From contig DF239626.1 of the NCBI GenBank assembly GCA_000507305.1, positions 8,544 through 72,543 of the forward strand: a stretch of DNA of 64,000 nt, written 5' to 3'. The number at the start of each line of letters is the position of its first letter. The stretch's first letter is position 1. This DNA is from Breviolum minutum Mf 1.05b.01 (taxonomy: Eukaryota; Sar; Dinophyceae; Suessiales; Symbiodiniaceae). The translations under genes and the position numbers were made by a program. Of the stretch, positions 47,543 to 58,863 are shown piece after piece. The notes beneath the pieces were generated by a model. The model saw nothing but the letters and a program-made list of their open reading frames with translations. It did not search any database and had not been told where the DNA came from.

Positions 47543-47631
47543 GAATGTTTTCAGTCGTTTGCATTGGACATGAACTCTCAAAAGAAGTGCTTTCAAGAGT
47601 TTATTTCCATGCAGTTGATTGAAAACATTCA
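47543..47631. repeat. Inverted repeat between B1 and B2
   Basis: GAATGTTTTCAGTCGTTTGC and ATGGACATGAACTCT are answered by AGAGTTTATTTCCATGCAG and TTGATTGAAAACATTC. Confidence 0.8.
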
Positions 47632-48270
47632 GTGCGAAAAAGGCAATTTTGCAATATGCAAATGAAGAATGCAGAAGCAAAAACATGCAGCAAATGAAGA
47701 GCGGAAGGGGGCACCTGTACAATGTGCACTGCGATCATCGTCTGATGATGAAAGGGCCCGCTTAAGCGCACCACGACCCATGACCTCAGAACAAGTGCAT
47801 TCAATCTATATATATTGTTGATTTGTTGATGATATACAATATTTCTGATTCTCAAAAGCATTGGGTACATTGCACCAAGACATGAAGCAGTAACTCAAAG
47901 CTGCAATGCACAGTTCAAAATTTTCATCTTCACTGCTACGGTGATTGTTTCTGCGATTGAATGTTGCGCAACTGTATGCGGCACTCACACATGCACAGAG
48001 CCACCAAAAATACAAAAGGGACAAACTATATATGTTGTTCACTTCTCCCAAAACCTTTTACAAAGCATGTTTTGAAATTGTTGGGATAAGGGCCACTTCG
48101 GCAAGTGTGCTGGCACAAACATATACGAGTTGCAGACCTTAACCCCAGCACATGCAGACTACATGTTTGAGTCCCATGTGTTTTGAATACCCGAGAAATC
48201 ATTGATATTGCAGTATGAGACTGCGAGCCAAATTGGTAACCATTTGGCAACCCAGTTCAAAAACGGGGGC

Positions 48271-50110
48271 CTATACTTCAGCGTCATGGAGGCGGCTGTG
48301 CACATTCCAAAGCTTGATAAGTGTTTGGGTCACCAGCTTCTCAACACCAGTAACATCACCGTCATGCTCTTCAAGATGCGCAGCCTTAGTACAGGTTTCA
48401 TTTGTAGAAACTGATGTTTTGCGATGCGTGACTTCATGCAAAGTTCGGACACCCCTATCTAATAAACGTGGATGGCATACCTAACACTCAATGATTGGTC
48501 ATGGTTAAGGTTGGTGGTTGACTGTTCTATCGAAATCTTCTTGTAGAAGAGTAAACCCCAACCAAAAGCCAGAATGTCTTTTTCAGTTTATTATGTATCT
48601 ATCCACACGATGGTAAGATAAGAACTATACCAACTCACCATTGTGTATGGACAGATGCATAATAAACTAAACAAACATTCTGGCTTTTGACTAAAACAAA
48701 CATATGTAAAAATGCCTGCTAGATTCTTACATGTTTTGTGTTTTCAGCACAGCATGATTGTTTGCAGTCGAGCAGCTACAGCATTCGCAAGCCTAATCTT
48801 CTCACCAAAGCCAGGAGTTTCATGGAATTGCGACGTAGTCCACACTTGTTTTTTGGACTGCTTGCATCGCACCCCGACTTGACCACGAGTCCAGTAGATA
48901 TTCAAGGAATAGTTCGCAGTATTTTTCACAATCCTAGGAGCATGGGGATTCAAAGCACAAAGCATATAGACTTGCGATGACTTGCAAATTGTTTTTAAAG
49001 ACTTTAAACGTACATAAGGTATAAGGGAAAACAGCCCACACACACAAACAATCAATAGCCTTTATATATACAAGAAAGTGTTCGCAAAAGTGTTGAAATT
49101 TCACATTCAGGTTTCTTCTTGAGGATAGCCTGTTCATCTTTGGAAACCAATTGGGGTGCCCTATCATGCTGCTGCTGCTTGCCCTCTTCATGGGATTCGT
49201 GTTTTTTTCTGCTCTGCTCTTCCTCTGCCTCCCTTGCCCTCTTTGCCTTTAAGGCCCTGTTTGCCTTTCTGCCCTTTCTGCTCTTCTTTGACTTCCTGGC
49301 ATTCTTTCCCTTCTTCTTCTTTGCCTTACTATCCTTCTTTGCCTTCTTTGCCGTATCTTTCTTTGCCTTGCTTCCCTTTCCCTTCCACTTTGAGCTCTCT
49401 GCCTTCTCTGCTCTAAGCCGCCTCTGCGCAGCAGCAGTCAGCAATGGAACTTCAGGAAGTTCGGGATCTTTTGGAGTAGGACATGGATGTTCTTCATGTT
49501 CGGGGTTTGTTTCATGAGTAGTACCTTCAGCAGCAACCTGCTCCTGAGCATTCTTCTTCTTCCTATAGGTGTCAGGGCTGAAAAACTTCTTGATGTTTTC
49601 CTTTGTTGTGTGGCGCTCAACAGGAGTAGTCATAGAAACAATTTCATTTGCACTTTTGCCCTGCAGGGACAGTTCATAGAAAGTGCACCAAACATCCCAT
49701 AGCACTAGACAATCGGTCTCGTCAGTCATGTACTCCTTCATCTCAATCATAAATTGAAGGAATCGAGGATGCTGCTGTGCAGTCGTCTTAGCTCTAAGAG
49801 TCTCCACATCATCCATTTTCATGACTCTGGAATGGGCTGCCTTCAGCCGAACATCAAAATCCCACTTGTCTCCAGAAACCTCAGGTGCCTCTTTAACAGG
49901 AGTGCCAGCACATTCCACCTCCTCATCGGCAGAGTCAAGTGAAGTTTCTGCAACCTGGGCTTCCAAAGCTGCAACCTGGGCTTCCAAAGGCGATTGCTCA
50001 GCAGCCAATCCCACCTCCCAATCTTCTGGCTGGCGATCAGGTAAGATTTGTTGGGGAAGGTCTTGTGAATCGTAAATGGTGCCAAGATTGACCACCAAAG
50101 GCCTTTGCAT
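48271..50110 (-). CDS. B1: lysine-rich charged protein, multi-exon
   Basis: Function unknown; positional counterpart of A1. The first long exon starts MQRPLVVNLGTIYDSQDLPQ at 50,110 and runs to about 49,090. It has an acidic alanine-rich part, a hydrophobic patch (YMTDETDCLVLWDVWCTFYE), then about 90 residues dominated by lysine (KAKKDTAKKAKKDSKAKKKK and onward), a strong nuclear-localisation-like tract. A second exon near 48,950-48,755 contains NIYWTRGQVGVRCKQSKK, which resembles NRYWTRSAVGV in A1. A final exon ends LWNVHSRLHDAEV at 48,271. Apart from the YWTR segment, similarity to A1 is only compositional. The intron near 48,568-48,692 contains an inverted repeat. Confidence 0.5.
48568..48692. 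repeat. Inverted repeat in B1 intron
   Basis: AAAAGCCAGAATGTCTTTTT and CAGTTTATTATG are answered by CATAATAAACTAAACAAACA and TTCTGGCTTTT. The stem continues inward with TATCCACACGATGG/CCATTGTGTATGGACA. Confidence 0.85.
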
Positions 50111-50475
50111 AGCTGTGCAAGGTAATGGTGGAGCCTCAGATTGCTGCGTTTGTGCATGGGCTTATATATGCATAAATATGCATAAACATACATACTGTTT
50201 ATATATATTATATTTACATATGTATAGCGGTTTTTATTGTTTCTCTTTTTGTGGTTACTGCCTCCTTGGCTGTTGTTCCTTGAACATTCTATCTAACATT
50301 CTCCTAAAAGGCTGAAATCTTTGCATCCCAGAAACGCTTCCACCCAAAGTCTCCAAAGCCTTCCTCGAGTTCTCTATTTCCCGGGATTGTGCTGCCATAT
50401 ATTCCACGAGGTCCTATACATGATCACCCGTCTCTTTATGTTCTGGGAATTCTCGAGTCTCAAGGCCGTGTTAAA

Positions 50476-50925
50476 CCAAAAAGGGAGGCATGCCAAACAG
50501 ATAAATTTGTCATGTTCCTGAGTCACCTATACATAGGCTACATCAGGTCAGTCATTCATACTATTAAAATTAAGTTATAGATAAGATAACGACCTCGGTA
50601 TAGTAGTACCTATTAGTATAGTAGGACCTCNNNNNNNNNNNNNNNNNNNNNNNNNNNNNNNNNNNNNNNNNNNNNNNNNNNNNNNNNNNNNNNNNNNNNN
50701 NNNNNNNNNNNNNNNNNNNNNNNNNNNNNNNNNNNNNNNNNNNNNNNNNNNNNNNNNNNNNNNNNNNNNNNNNNNNNGTCACCTATACATTAGGCTACTA
50801 TAGGTTCTATTCTATCATATTATTTAAAAATAGTATGATAGACTGACCTGATGTAGCCTATGTATAGGTGACCCAGGAACATGACAAACTTTATTTGTTT
50901 GGCATGCCTCCCTTTTTGGTATTTT
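50476..50925. repeat. Inverted-repeat element spanning an assembly gap
   Basis: CCAAAAAGGGAGGCATGCCA, TTGTCATGTTCCTG, GTCACCTATACATAGGC and TACATCAGGTCAGTC on the left are all found inverted at 50,840-50,925. An inner partial copy of GTCACCTATACAT starts at 50,778. Ns fill 50,631-50,777, so the centre is unknown. Confidence 0.85.
50631..50777. other. Assembly gap (Ns)
   Basis: A run of 147 Ns in the centre of an inverted repeat. The length may be nominal. Confidence 0.98.
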
Positions 50926-51098
50926 GGCATTTTGATTAAAAAAAACTTAGATAAGTTAATATTCAAAAGAAACCATTTCAAATGGTTTCAGTTAGAGAAA
51001 AGGATTGTGGCAAATTGAATAAAATCGAGACGCTGGAACGGCTCAATTTTGAAATCAATTTGCCAAGACAGGTTTCCCCCTATACAGTAGTAATCTTT

Positions 51099-53314
51099 TC
51101 AGTCCTGAGTGTTCTCCACTTGCATGGGTAAAGTCTCCATGAAGTCATTCCCATAAAAGCCGCAGTGCGCAAACGGCATTTCAACGGCCTGATTGAATGC
51201 TAGCAGCATAACTACATTTGACAACATCACAACACAGACACACACACACACAGTAGCTATGTTCTTCTCGCATCTATACTTTATCATGAATCATGTGTAT
51301 TTTTTTTGATATGGGCCATGTTACTTTGCAGTCCCTTGCACTTGATATGCCAGATTGCCCAACTAATGTTTCAAGAACCAAGCCTGGCCAAGATCAAGAC
51401 CAACAGGCTGCACTGGCAACGCGTATGGGGCTTCCTCCATTACATCATCATCGCTGCAAATCTCAACTGGCTGAAGTTGCGGTTCAGGTTGAAAGGAAGG
51501 CGCCAACCCTAGTGCAAGGCCATCTAGTAGATCAGAATCAGGAATAAACTGGGAGTCCCCTTGAGGAACTTGTTGCCAAGCAGAGAAGGATGTGGGGTCA
51601 CATGGATAGCCAGGGAACGGCAAAAAATCACAGGCAGGAAGGGTCTCAGGCATCCCAGACATCTCAAACATACCCTGATGCTGGTCAAAATTCATGGTGC
51701 CAGCCACAGCCTTCTCAACATTGAAAGAATCAAAGGGCATCGTTTCAGGAAACATCATACTCGAAGGGCAGGCAGGTAGGGTTTGAAGGGGAGCAGGTTC
51801 AGGGCAACTGCTACCAGCCCCCACTGATTCCACAGGAGAGGCACTATCCGATGGCAGATTGGTTGAACTTGTTGGACTACACACCTGCCAATGAAGTGGA
51901 AATAAAATAAGGGCACTGCATTTGCAAAAAGTTCACACCTTCACAATGCAAGATGTTGTATAGATTATTTTAAACCCAGAGGACCCACTCGCCTCATCAC
52001 TGGAAGAAGTCTTCTTGGGGAGGGCAAACCGACGTTCTCGTGGATTCCGAACCAAGTAAAGATCCTGAGCTATTTGTATAAGGCTAGCATATCTTTTTGG
52101 CAATATCTTTTCGACGTATCTAGCACTCACACATGCATACCGCAACACGTCTATACTATAGTATTGCAAATGCAAAACCCAAGTCAAATGCAGGTATGCA
52201 TGCAGTACACCACACAATTACCGAACAAGAATCTGTGAGCTCTTGCACATCAGTATCTCTCTGCGAGCTGGCTCGATCCACCAGTCCTTACAGGGTCAAT
52301 TCTAGTTTTCAATATATGTCAGTGACATCGCAGTGACAACTTGTTTACCGTCATAATTCGCTATAACTGCATCATATAGATCTATATATATATGATACAG
52401 TTTTTCAGCAAAGCCGGAAGCTTAGATATATTGAGATATAGGTTTGCTTCTCTATGGAATCCTATATGAAAGAGATATTCTTTGATAAAGGATTCCTAGA
52501 GAAGCAAACCACCAGCCTTAACCACCAATAAACTACTGACTGGTAAAAATCACACCTCCACCCCGACCCCTATTCATCTTGGGGCCCAAGGCACTGGAAT
52601 GATGATTAAGCAGTGCTTTGATGCCATGTGCGTCTCTGTTACATCGCTTCTCTGAAATTTCATCAGCCTTGTGCAAAACACCAAGCGCAGCATTTTTGGG
52701 TCGTATACTTGTGCAACATAACATCTTTCAACTTGTACCCTACTGAAAATTATTGAACAATTGTGTGAAAGAATTGTGTCCAAAGGTTGCTAAATCCTCA
52801 TGCAAAGAAACACTCCAGGCAGACTTCAGTGATTCGAGGAGTGGTTGCAGGACAGGAACCCCACCAAGCTTAGGCTCAATATCTGCCCTGCCGACTAAAG
52901 GTTTTAAGATCAACTTGTTGAGCTTGATTGCCATTGAAGTAGGTCTCTTATCCTTCCCCTCGCCGTTTGCAGGCCAAATAAGGAACGCCTTGTTAGCCAT
53001 GACCCTGGCTTTTAACTCAGCGTTTGCTTTCCATTCCTGCAAATTTCAAATTTGAAAAAACATGTTAGGGCCTACAAACAAACACACTTAAGTTGGCTTT
53101 ACCGGTTTCAACCCAGCTCCTGCATCACCAGCTCACAAAGATCTTGCAAAGACCCCGCATCTGGATTCTCAGCAACCACCGCCATTACAGCTGCAAGTCG
53201 CTGGACAAGCAGGTGTATACGCTCAGCGTTTGAACCCCCAAAGATCTGCGCACATGAACCCATGCGCCAGTATATAAGTAGTGTCTTTGTAAAGGTTTCT
53301 AAAGTGTTGTGCAC
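51099..53314 (-). CDS. B0: acidic, proline-rich protein, multi-exon
   Basis: Not recognised. There is no counterpart in block A. Probable exons: about 53,314-53,108 (RIHLLVQRLAAVMAVVAENP), 53,042-52,743 (EWKANAELKARVMANKAFLI, LKPLVGRADIEPKLGG), about 52,730-52,550 (reading frame ambiguous), about 52,150-52,000 (QDLYLVRNPRERRFALPKK, SSSDEASG), 51,884-51,384, and about 51,190-51,099 (MPFAHCGFYGNDFMETLPMQ). The 167-codon exon is acidic and rich in Pro, Ser, Phe and Met (MMFPETMPFDSFNVEKAV, DSDLLDGLALGLAPSF), like transcriptional activation regions; this is a resemblance only. Its donor at 51,383 appears to be GC. Two introns contain palindromes. The start codon is not determined. Confidence 0.45.
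52440..52510. repeat. Inverted repeat in B0 intron
   Basis: GGTTTGCTTCTCTATGGAAT and CCTATATGAAAGA are answered by AAAGGATTCCTAGAGAAGCA and AACC. Confidence 0.8.
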
Positions 53315-53346
53315 TTTAGAAACCTTGACAAAGACATACTTATATA
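53273..53346. repeat. Palindrome at the B0 first exon/intron
   Basis: GTATATAAGTAGTGTCTTTG and AAAGGTTTCTAAAGTG are answered by CACTTTAGAAACCTTG and CAAAGACATACTTATATAC, with a four-base centre. Confidence 0.9.
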
Positions 53347-54068
53347 CGCACTATGTGGTTTGCACTTGTTTCTTTACAAATTTCCAAAACAGCAGTTCAA
53401 AGCCCCGGACCTTTCAATCATGCCGGCAGCTACGCCCCAGCCCCGACTAGTGTTCATGAACATTCCATGTTTAAGACACTATATATAATGGAAATTGTTT
53501 GGGCATGTGCTGGCTGGTGAAAAAATGTTCATAGCATCCCACATGTGCATATATGTAGCACATTGATCACACTTGTATAACTCTATATATTCACACTTTT
53601 AAATGTCGCACGTATAACACCTTTTCCACACGCAAACCGGTGACACCCCTTAATGAGCAAAACGCCACCAAACCAGCGCGAATGTGACACTTGCAAAGGC
53701 AAAAAATGAACAACAAAAAGGGATCATTTTCAATGGATAAATAATAGCACTGCATGCACAATATCCCGGATATGAAAAATAGAAGTGCATGAATGCATGC
53801 AGTTGATATAGCATGTTGTTTTTTCCACACATTTCAAACAAACACTGTCATGAAAAATCACAAATAAACATTTATCAATGTATATATACATACATAAAAA
53901 TATATAGATATATATATATATATAGATATATATATATGTACAATATCAGCAGGACGCGCTTTCAGGATATCGCAGAAAAAGGTATATAGCTGGCCTGAAG
54001 CCATGCAAAATATCTCCAAGATATGTTTTGTTCATTTTGCTTCTGGTTTTTGACTTCGTCTTTTTTTT

Positions 54069-54148
54069 TTGGTAAAACCAATTCTTTTTTGGTTAACCAT
54101 TTCTTTTTGGTTAACCAAAAAAAAGTGTGACATTCCCATGTCCAGGTA
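54069..54148 (-). repeat. Right terminal inverted repeat of block B
   Basis: Read on the minus strand: TACCTGGACATGGG, TGTCACACTTTTTTTTGG, TTAACCAAAAAG, an extra ATGGTTAACCAAAAAAG unit, then TTGGTTTTACCAA. This is the same block order as the left repeat. Confidence 0.75.
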
Positions 54149-54972
54149 GGTCGGCAGAGCCGCTGCCGTTAGCCATTTTCGAAACCGCTAAAAACAAAGG
54201 TGGATGGGTGCGGCACGAAGCTTAGGCAGACATTGGTTGGGTACATGGTTCGAAGCAAAGCAAGCATGTGGCGTTGGAGAGATGGCTCATCGATACGCCT
54301 TGGTTGCTCGAACCGCCAAAGGCAATACAGCAGAACCCCAGCAGGTGGGAACATGGCGGATGGATGGACGTGCCCGTACGCATCGAAGAGGCATCCTACT
54401 TTCGAACCCGCTGAAAACAAAGATGGGAATGGGTACATGGCTCGAAGCCTGTCGCATTGGTGAGATGGCAAGCAGGCAAGGCAGTCAATGCTTCACGCTT
54501 CCCTTGAGGGGTCGGCGGATATTCACCCAACCAGTTTTTTGATAGAAAGTATCCGATGGCGGCCGATTTTTTTGTCTCAGGTGAAGCTTTTAGTAGGAAA
54601 AAGCATCGAATTTCACCTGGATCTACCAACCCCCACCCGGGGGTCCCGCAGGATGCGAGGCGTTTACATACTCAGCACCTAAGATAAACCGCTTAGGGGG
54701 GCTGTTTGCCACTGTTATTATGTGCTGGGGTCTAAACGCCTGTGGGTAGGGGATGGTCATCAACCTTACTGTATGGGGTTTATGTACAAATTACAAGGAT
54801 TCCATAGTAAAGGTGGGACGACCATCCCCAATATACGGGAGTTTAGAAGTTGGCACATCTGCTGGGGTTGGGTATATGGTAGATTTAGATCCAAATCATC
54901 ACAAGCCTTTAGGCTCGGGAGGTAAATTGATTCTTAAAAGTTGATTCTATGAAGCTGTGTCTTCATGGGAAA

Positions 54973-55123
54973 TCTAAGGGGCCCACCTCCCCAAATGCCA
55001 TGTTTGCTCCCAGGAACTAGCCGGGCCTTCTTAAGGATCATGACATGATGCTTAAGAATCCTTAAATTGAGGCTGGCTATTTCCTGTGGCAAACTTGGCA
55101 TTCGGGGTGGGTGGGACCCTTAG
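54973..55123. repeat. Family R7 palindrome (CTAAGGGGCCCACC)
   Basis: CTAAGGGGCCCACCTCC, AATGCCA, GGAACTAGCCGG and CTTAAGGATCATG are answered in inverted order by CATGATGCTTAAG, GGCTGGCTATTTCC, TGGCATT and GGTGGGTGGGACCCTTAG. A related arm lies at about 7,297-7,360. Confidence 0.75.
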
Positions 55124-55898
55124 AATCGCATGGTTAACGGAGGACCAGCTATCTCACCAATTCAATGCCAAAGGTCATGTGTGTTAAAATGACCACACAC
55201 ACATGAACGAAAGGACGAGCAAAGGAACCAACGAAACTAGCTACTAGTACCTATAAGTAGCTAAATAGCTAACAAACGAACGAACTAAGACCAACTAAAT
55301 CACTTACTCACTATTGGAGTATCTAATCAACAAACTAACGATCTAGCAAACAAACTAACCAACCAAACCTAGCTAACCCAGCTAACTTCCTCACTCCCAT
55401 ATGCAAGGCGATATTGGATCGGATTGCGCTCAGCAGCAACACGAAAGATTTGCATCGTGTATCTTGGCACATGCGGGTGATCGTGGCAACATGAAATCAA
55501 AACAGCCTTGAAAGTTGTTCTGTTTAACAGCACCCACAACCAAAGAACACCCATAAATTTTGGGTTAGATAATGACATGATAATGATAGAAATCGAGGTT
55601 TCATTAATGTCAATTCCGGTTGTTTCAAGAATCCAATCACTATTGTCAAGGGTTGCTTGTCAGTATCCAGTGTTGCCTAGCATTATCCTGAGATCCGGAA
55701 GAACAGAGTGTTTTTTAATGGGAGAATGATGGATCATGGTGGCCAATCACCAATCATAAACCCTGTCTTAATGGGGAGGGTCATGATTGACGGTTCAGGA
55801 AGTCATGATTATTGCTGGATTGTCCTTATAGAGGATAGTTATATGCGGTCCATGAGTATTGCTCCGGTGAGTACTGATGGAATTAGAACAAAAACTAG

Positions 55899-56001
55899 GT
55901 GGGTGGTTTCAAATCTTTTTATTTTCACCCCCCTATCTGGGTAAATGAACCTATTTGACATAATTTGACTAAGATTTTCCGATGGGATTGAAATCACCAA
56001 C
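55899..56001. repeat. Family R2 element
   Basis: GTGGGTGGTTTCAAATC and TTTTCACCCCCCTATCTGGG lead to TTTGACTAAGATTTTCCGAT and GATTGAAATCACCAAC. Confidence 0.7.
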
Positions 56002-56101
56002 TAGATATAGAATTATAAGAAAAACAAACAGAAACCTGGTTGGTGGAGGTCCTGGTGGGGTGGACCATCCAAGAGATCCAAGAGGTCAGGGGCTATGTGG
56101 A

Positions 56102-56206
56102 TGGTTCCGAAAATAGTGGGTTTTTCCTCCCAAATCATCCATTTTAATTGGGTTTTCCATTATTTTCACCATCCATTTTGGGGTACCCCTATTTTTGGAA
56201 ACACCC
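56102..56206. repeat. Family R1 element, intact
   Basis: GGTTCCGAAAATAGTGGG to CCTATTTTTGGAAACACCC, with CCAAATCATCCATTTTAAT and CACCATCCATTTTGGGGTA inside. It is almost the same as 10,288-10,385. Confidence 0.8.
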
Positions 56207-56966
56207 ATATGGCACACGCGTGGGGAAGTTTGAATCAAACGTAAGAAAACCTGCTTAAAAGCAAACCCACCTGCAATTGCGGGCCGCATCTGCTAAATCA
56301 CTGGTTGTTCACTTGCGCAAAGGCTGACCAAAACTTCAGAATCTTCCTTCAGCTCAATTGTAAAGGGGCAAAAACTGATGAACGTTGTAAAACTTCTCAG
56401 CAGTAGTCGCCAGCCACTGGGAAGGAGGCTGAAGGACAGTTGACAGTTGCTGTGTGCTGGTCTCCAGGATGTGGTAATCACGCCGCAATGCTGAAAACCC
56501 TCTCACTGTGGATCCACACCAGGGACACATGGGGGTGCAGTTACCTTTCTGCAACAACCCTTGGAGCGCCATACCTCAACCAGCTCCTATCCAGAGGAGC
56601 AAGGAATTTGGAAGTCAACGGCGTTGCCTCCAGACCCACATGGGGTTCTGCAACCACTGATCCAGAGGAACAAAAAAGGTGGTAGATCACAGCATTGGCG
56701 TCGGATGGGGAGGTCAGACGAGTTTGAGTTTCATCCGCTCGAAGCCCAGGAAGACCTCATCATCTTATTGAGACCGCAAGCAAAAAGAAAGGTCACGAGG
56801 AGTCAGAGCACTTCCAAGTGCGCTTGGTTGCCTTGGAGCAACCACAAGTCGGGCCCGCCTGGGGCACCATTCACCAGGGTCAATCTTGCCGTGTCACCTG
56901 GGTAACCCGCTGCTAGAGCTGGCCAGAGTGTGGGCATTGCGTGTTGTGCAATGAAAGGAAATCCAT

Positions 56967-57097
56967 GCTTGGATGTCCCAGGAAGTTAGTAAATGGTTAG
57001 TAAATGGGTTATAACCTACTTACAAAAATTATAAATGGGATATATTAGGGTGAGAACCCACTTACTAACCATTTACTAACTTCCTGGGACATCCAAG
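56967..57097. repeat. Large near-perfect palindrome
   Basis: CTTGGATGTCCCAGGAAGTT, AGTAAATGGTTAG and TAAATGGGTT are answered by AACCCACTTACTAACCATTT and ACTAACTTCCTGGGACATCC then AAG. The arms are about 45 bases. Confidence 0.9.
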
Positions 57098-58024
57098 TGA
57101 GACGAAATGTTTGTTTGACAGAAGGACTGGTAAGGAAGATGGTGAAGAGACAACTTTGGATGTCTCATGATGTAGTAAGAAGGAATGATTTGAGTAAGGT
57201 ACGCTTTAACCAATCATCATAGAAAACCCTGTCTTAACATATCATTCCTTTTCAAAATGCACACTGTCCTTAAAAGGCACCACCTGATATGATCTGTCTC
57301 CGTTTCTGTTGAAATAGTCCCTCTTTAGTTTTGGACATGTTAGATTTGGGGGTTGTAGCATCACCACGGTCATGGGCCACCGAAAACCTGTTGGACACGT
57401 GGAATACATTCCTGGGAAAATAGCCTTTTGCAATGGGAATTATTTGCAGGGCCCATACTGTAGTGAAATATCTCATTTACAATCAAGTAAGGCAGGTACC
57501 AACCGTCCTGGACATTTTACAGGTAAGTGACGGTAAGTGAAATTTACTCTTCCTTGGATGTTTTCAAGGTGATTTTTTACGGATTTGTGCCATGGTAATC
57601 GCCATCAAACCACATTTGGAAGAATGTGTTTTTCTTGTTCCAGACATCTTGAATCCAAGTTTGTTGGAACAACGATTTTCTACCACATTTTGTCGTGAAG
57701 TACTTCTGGATGGGAGAGCATCCCAAGCAACACAATTTTTATCTAGGTTGTGGTTTCTTGATGATTTATTGAATTGCTACCCAAAAAATCCAAAAACACT
57801 AGAATTTGACTTGCACTAAATATGTTCAGAAGGTTGGCAAATAATCCCATGAACTTTCAATCGTTCTTATAAAAAATCATTCCTGTTCTACGTGTACAAC
57901 TTCTCAACCAACTGGGCGGCTTCAAGGAATCTCCTAACACGGCAAAAGAACACCTTGGAGGTGCGAAAATAAAACACCTTGGACTGGCACTGGGAAATGT
58001 GAGGGGCCCAACCCTAAGTTGGGT

Positions 58025-58132
58025 AGTGGTGGTTTCAAGTTTGTTTGTAAAATTTTCATCCCTACTTGGGAGAAGATTCCCCATTTTAACTCATATTTTT
58101 TCAAATATTAATATTATGTTGAAATCACCACC
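58025..58132. repeat. Family R2 element
   Basis: AGTGGTGGTTTCAAGTTTG through CATCCCTACTTGGGAGAAGA to GTTGAAATCACCACCC. Confidence 0.7.
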
Positions 58133-58734
58133 CTGGGATGTATTTCCACCTTGTAAATGCGCTGAACTACCAACCTCAACTGGTTAGCCGGATTTCTTTC
58201 ATAAATCCACCATTTGTCACATGATTCTGGTCCATTCAACGACTTCGAAGAAGGATGTACCGTATTTTGAATGACCCCTAATTGAGCACTATCAGTTGTC
58301 CAAGGTATTTACCTTGTTTAATTCCCTTGTTTAGCATGGCTAGAGAAGATTCTGGTTCATCACTTGGAACACCAAGTGATCTTACACAAGCTGTCATTCT
58401 TATTGATGTTTCTTATCCCGAGGCATCCAAAATCCTCGAGTCATACCTAGTAAGGAGGCGTGAAAGGAACCCCTAAAAGCCGAGTTTCAGGAGATGTTTG
58501 GGGGTTCATTCATACCGATCCTCACCATCTCTTTCTAGGGGCCCACCTTGCAGAATTCCTACAGTAAATCTCGGTTTCAAACGTATCAAAATTCGGCCCC
58601 GTAAATCGTGGGGATTTCTTTCCCGACTGCTACCTCCCTTAAATGAACTGCTTAGTAGGCTGAATAGTTCAGAACCATCAATATAGTACCATTGTTTTTA
58701 GCCACTTGTCTTTTTTTTTGGGCCCTTACATGCA

Positions 58735-58863
58735 AGGTGGGCCCCTACCAGCTATAAATGGAGTTATAAACCCTGTAAATTGCCTGAAAAAATGGGCAAC
58801 TGGAGTTATAACCGCCCTACAAACGGACTGATAACCCCACTTATAACCGGCAGGGGCCCACCT
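58735..58863. repeat. Palindrome (AGGTGGGCCCCTACC...)
   Basis: AGGTGGGCCCCTACCAGC and TATAAATGGAGTTATAA are answered by TTATAACCGGCAGGGGCCCA and CCTT, with AACTGGAGTTATAACC in the middle. Confidence 0.8.

Larger units (their letters stand above)
34649..54148 (-). mobile_element. Block B: 19.5 kb multi-gene element with terminal inverted repeats
   Basis: The ends are inverted copies. 34,649-34,719 begins TACCTGGACATTGG and continues with GTGTCACTTTTTTTCGG, TTAAACCAAAAA and TGGTTTTACCAA. 54,069-54,148 reads the same blocks in the same order on the minus strand, with small gaps. Five minus-strand genes (B0-B4) lie inside. No target-site duplication beyond a possible TA was seen. The flanking repeat families resume immediately outside both ends. 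Gene B4 next to the left end would supply the transposase. Confidence 0.65.

Noticed and set aside
54163-54182. CCGTTAGCCATTTT resembling the spliced leader start, just outside block B
   Set aside because: It needs an inserted base to align and points away from all genes, so I do not call it a relic.
55200-55380. Degenerate AACN tetranucleotide stretch as a telomere remnant
   Set aside because: The unit is irregular and does not match a known telomere repeat such as TTTAGGG.
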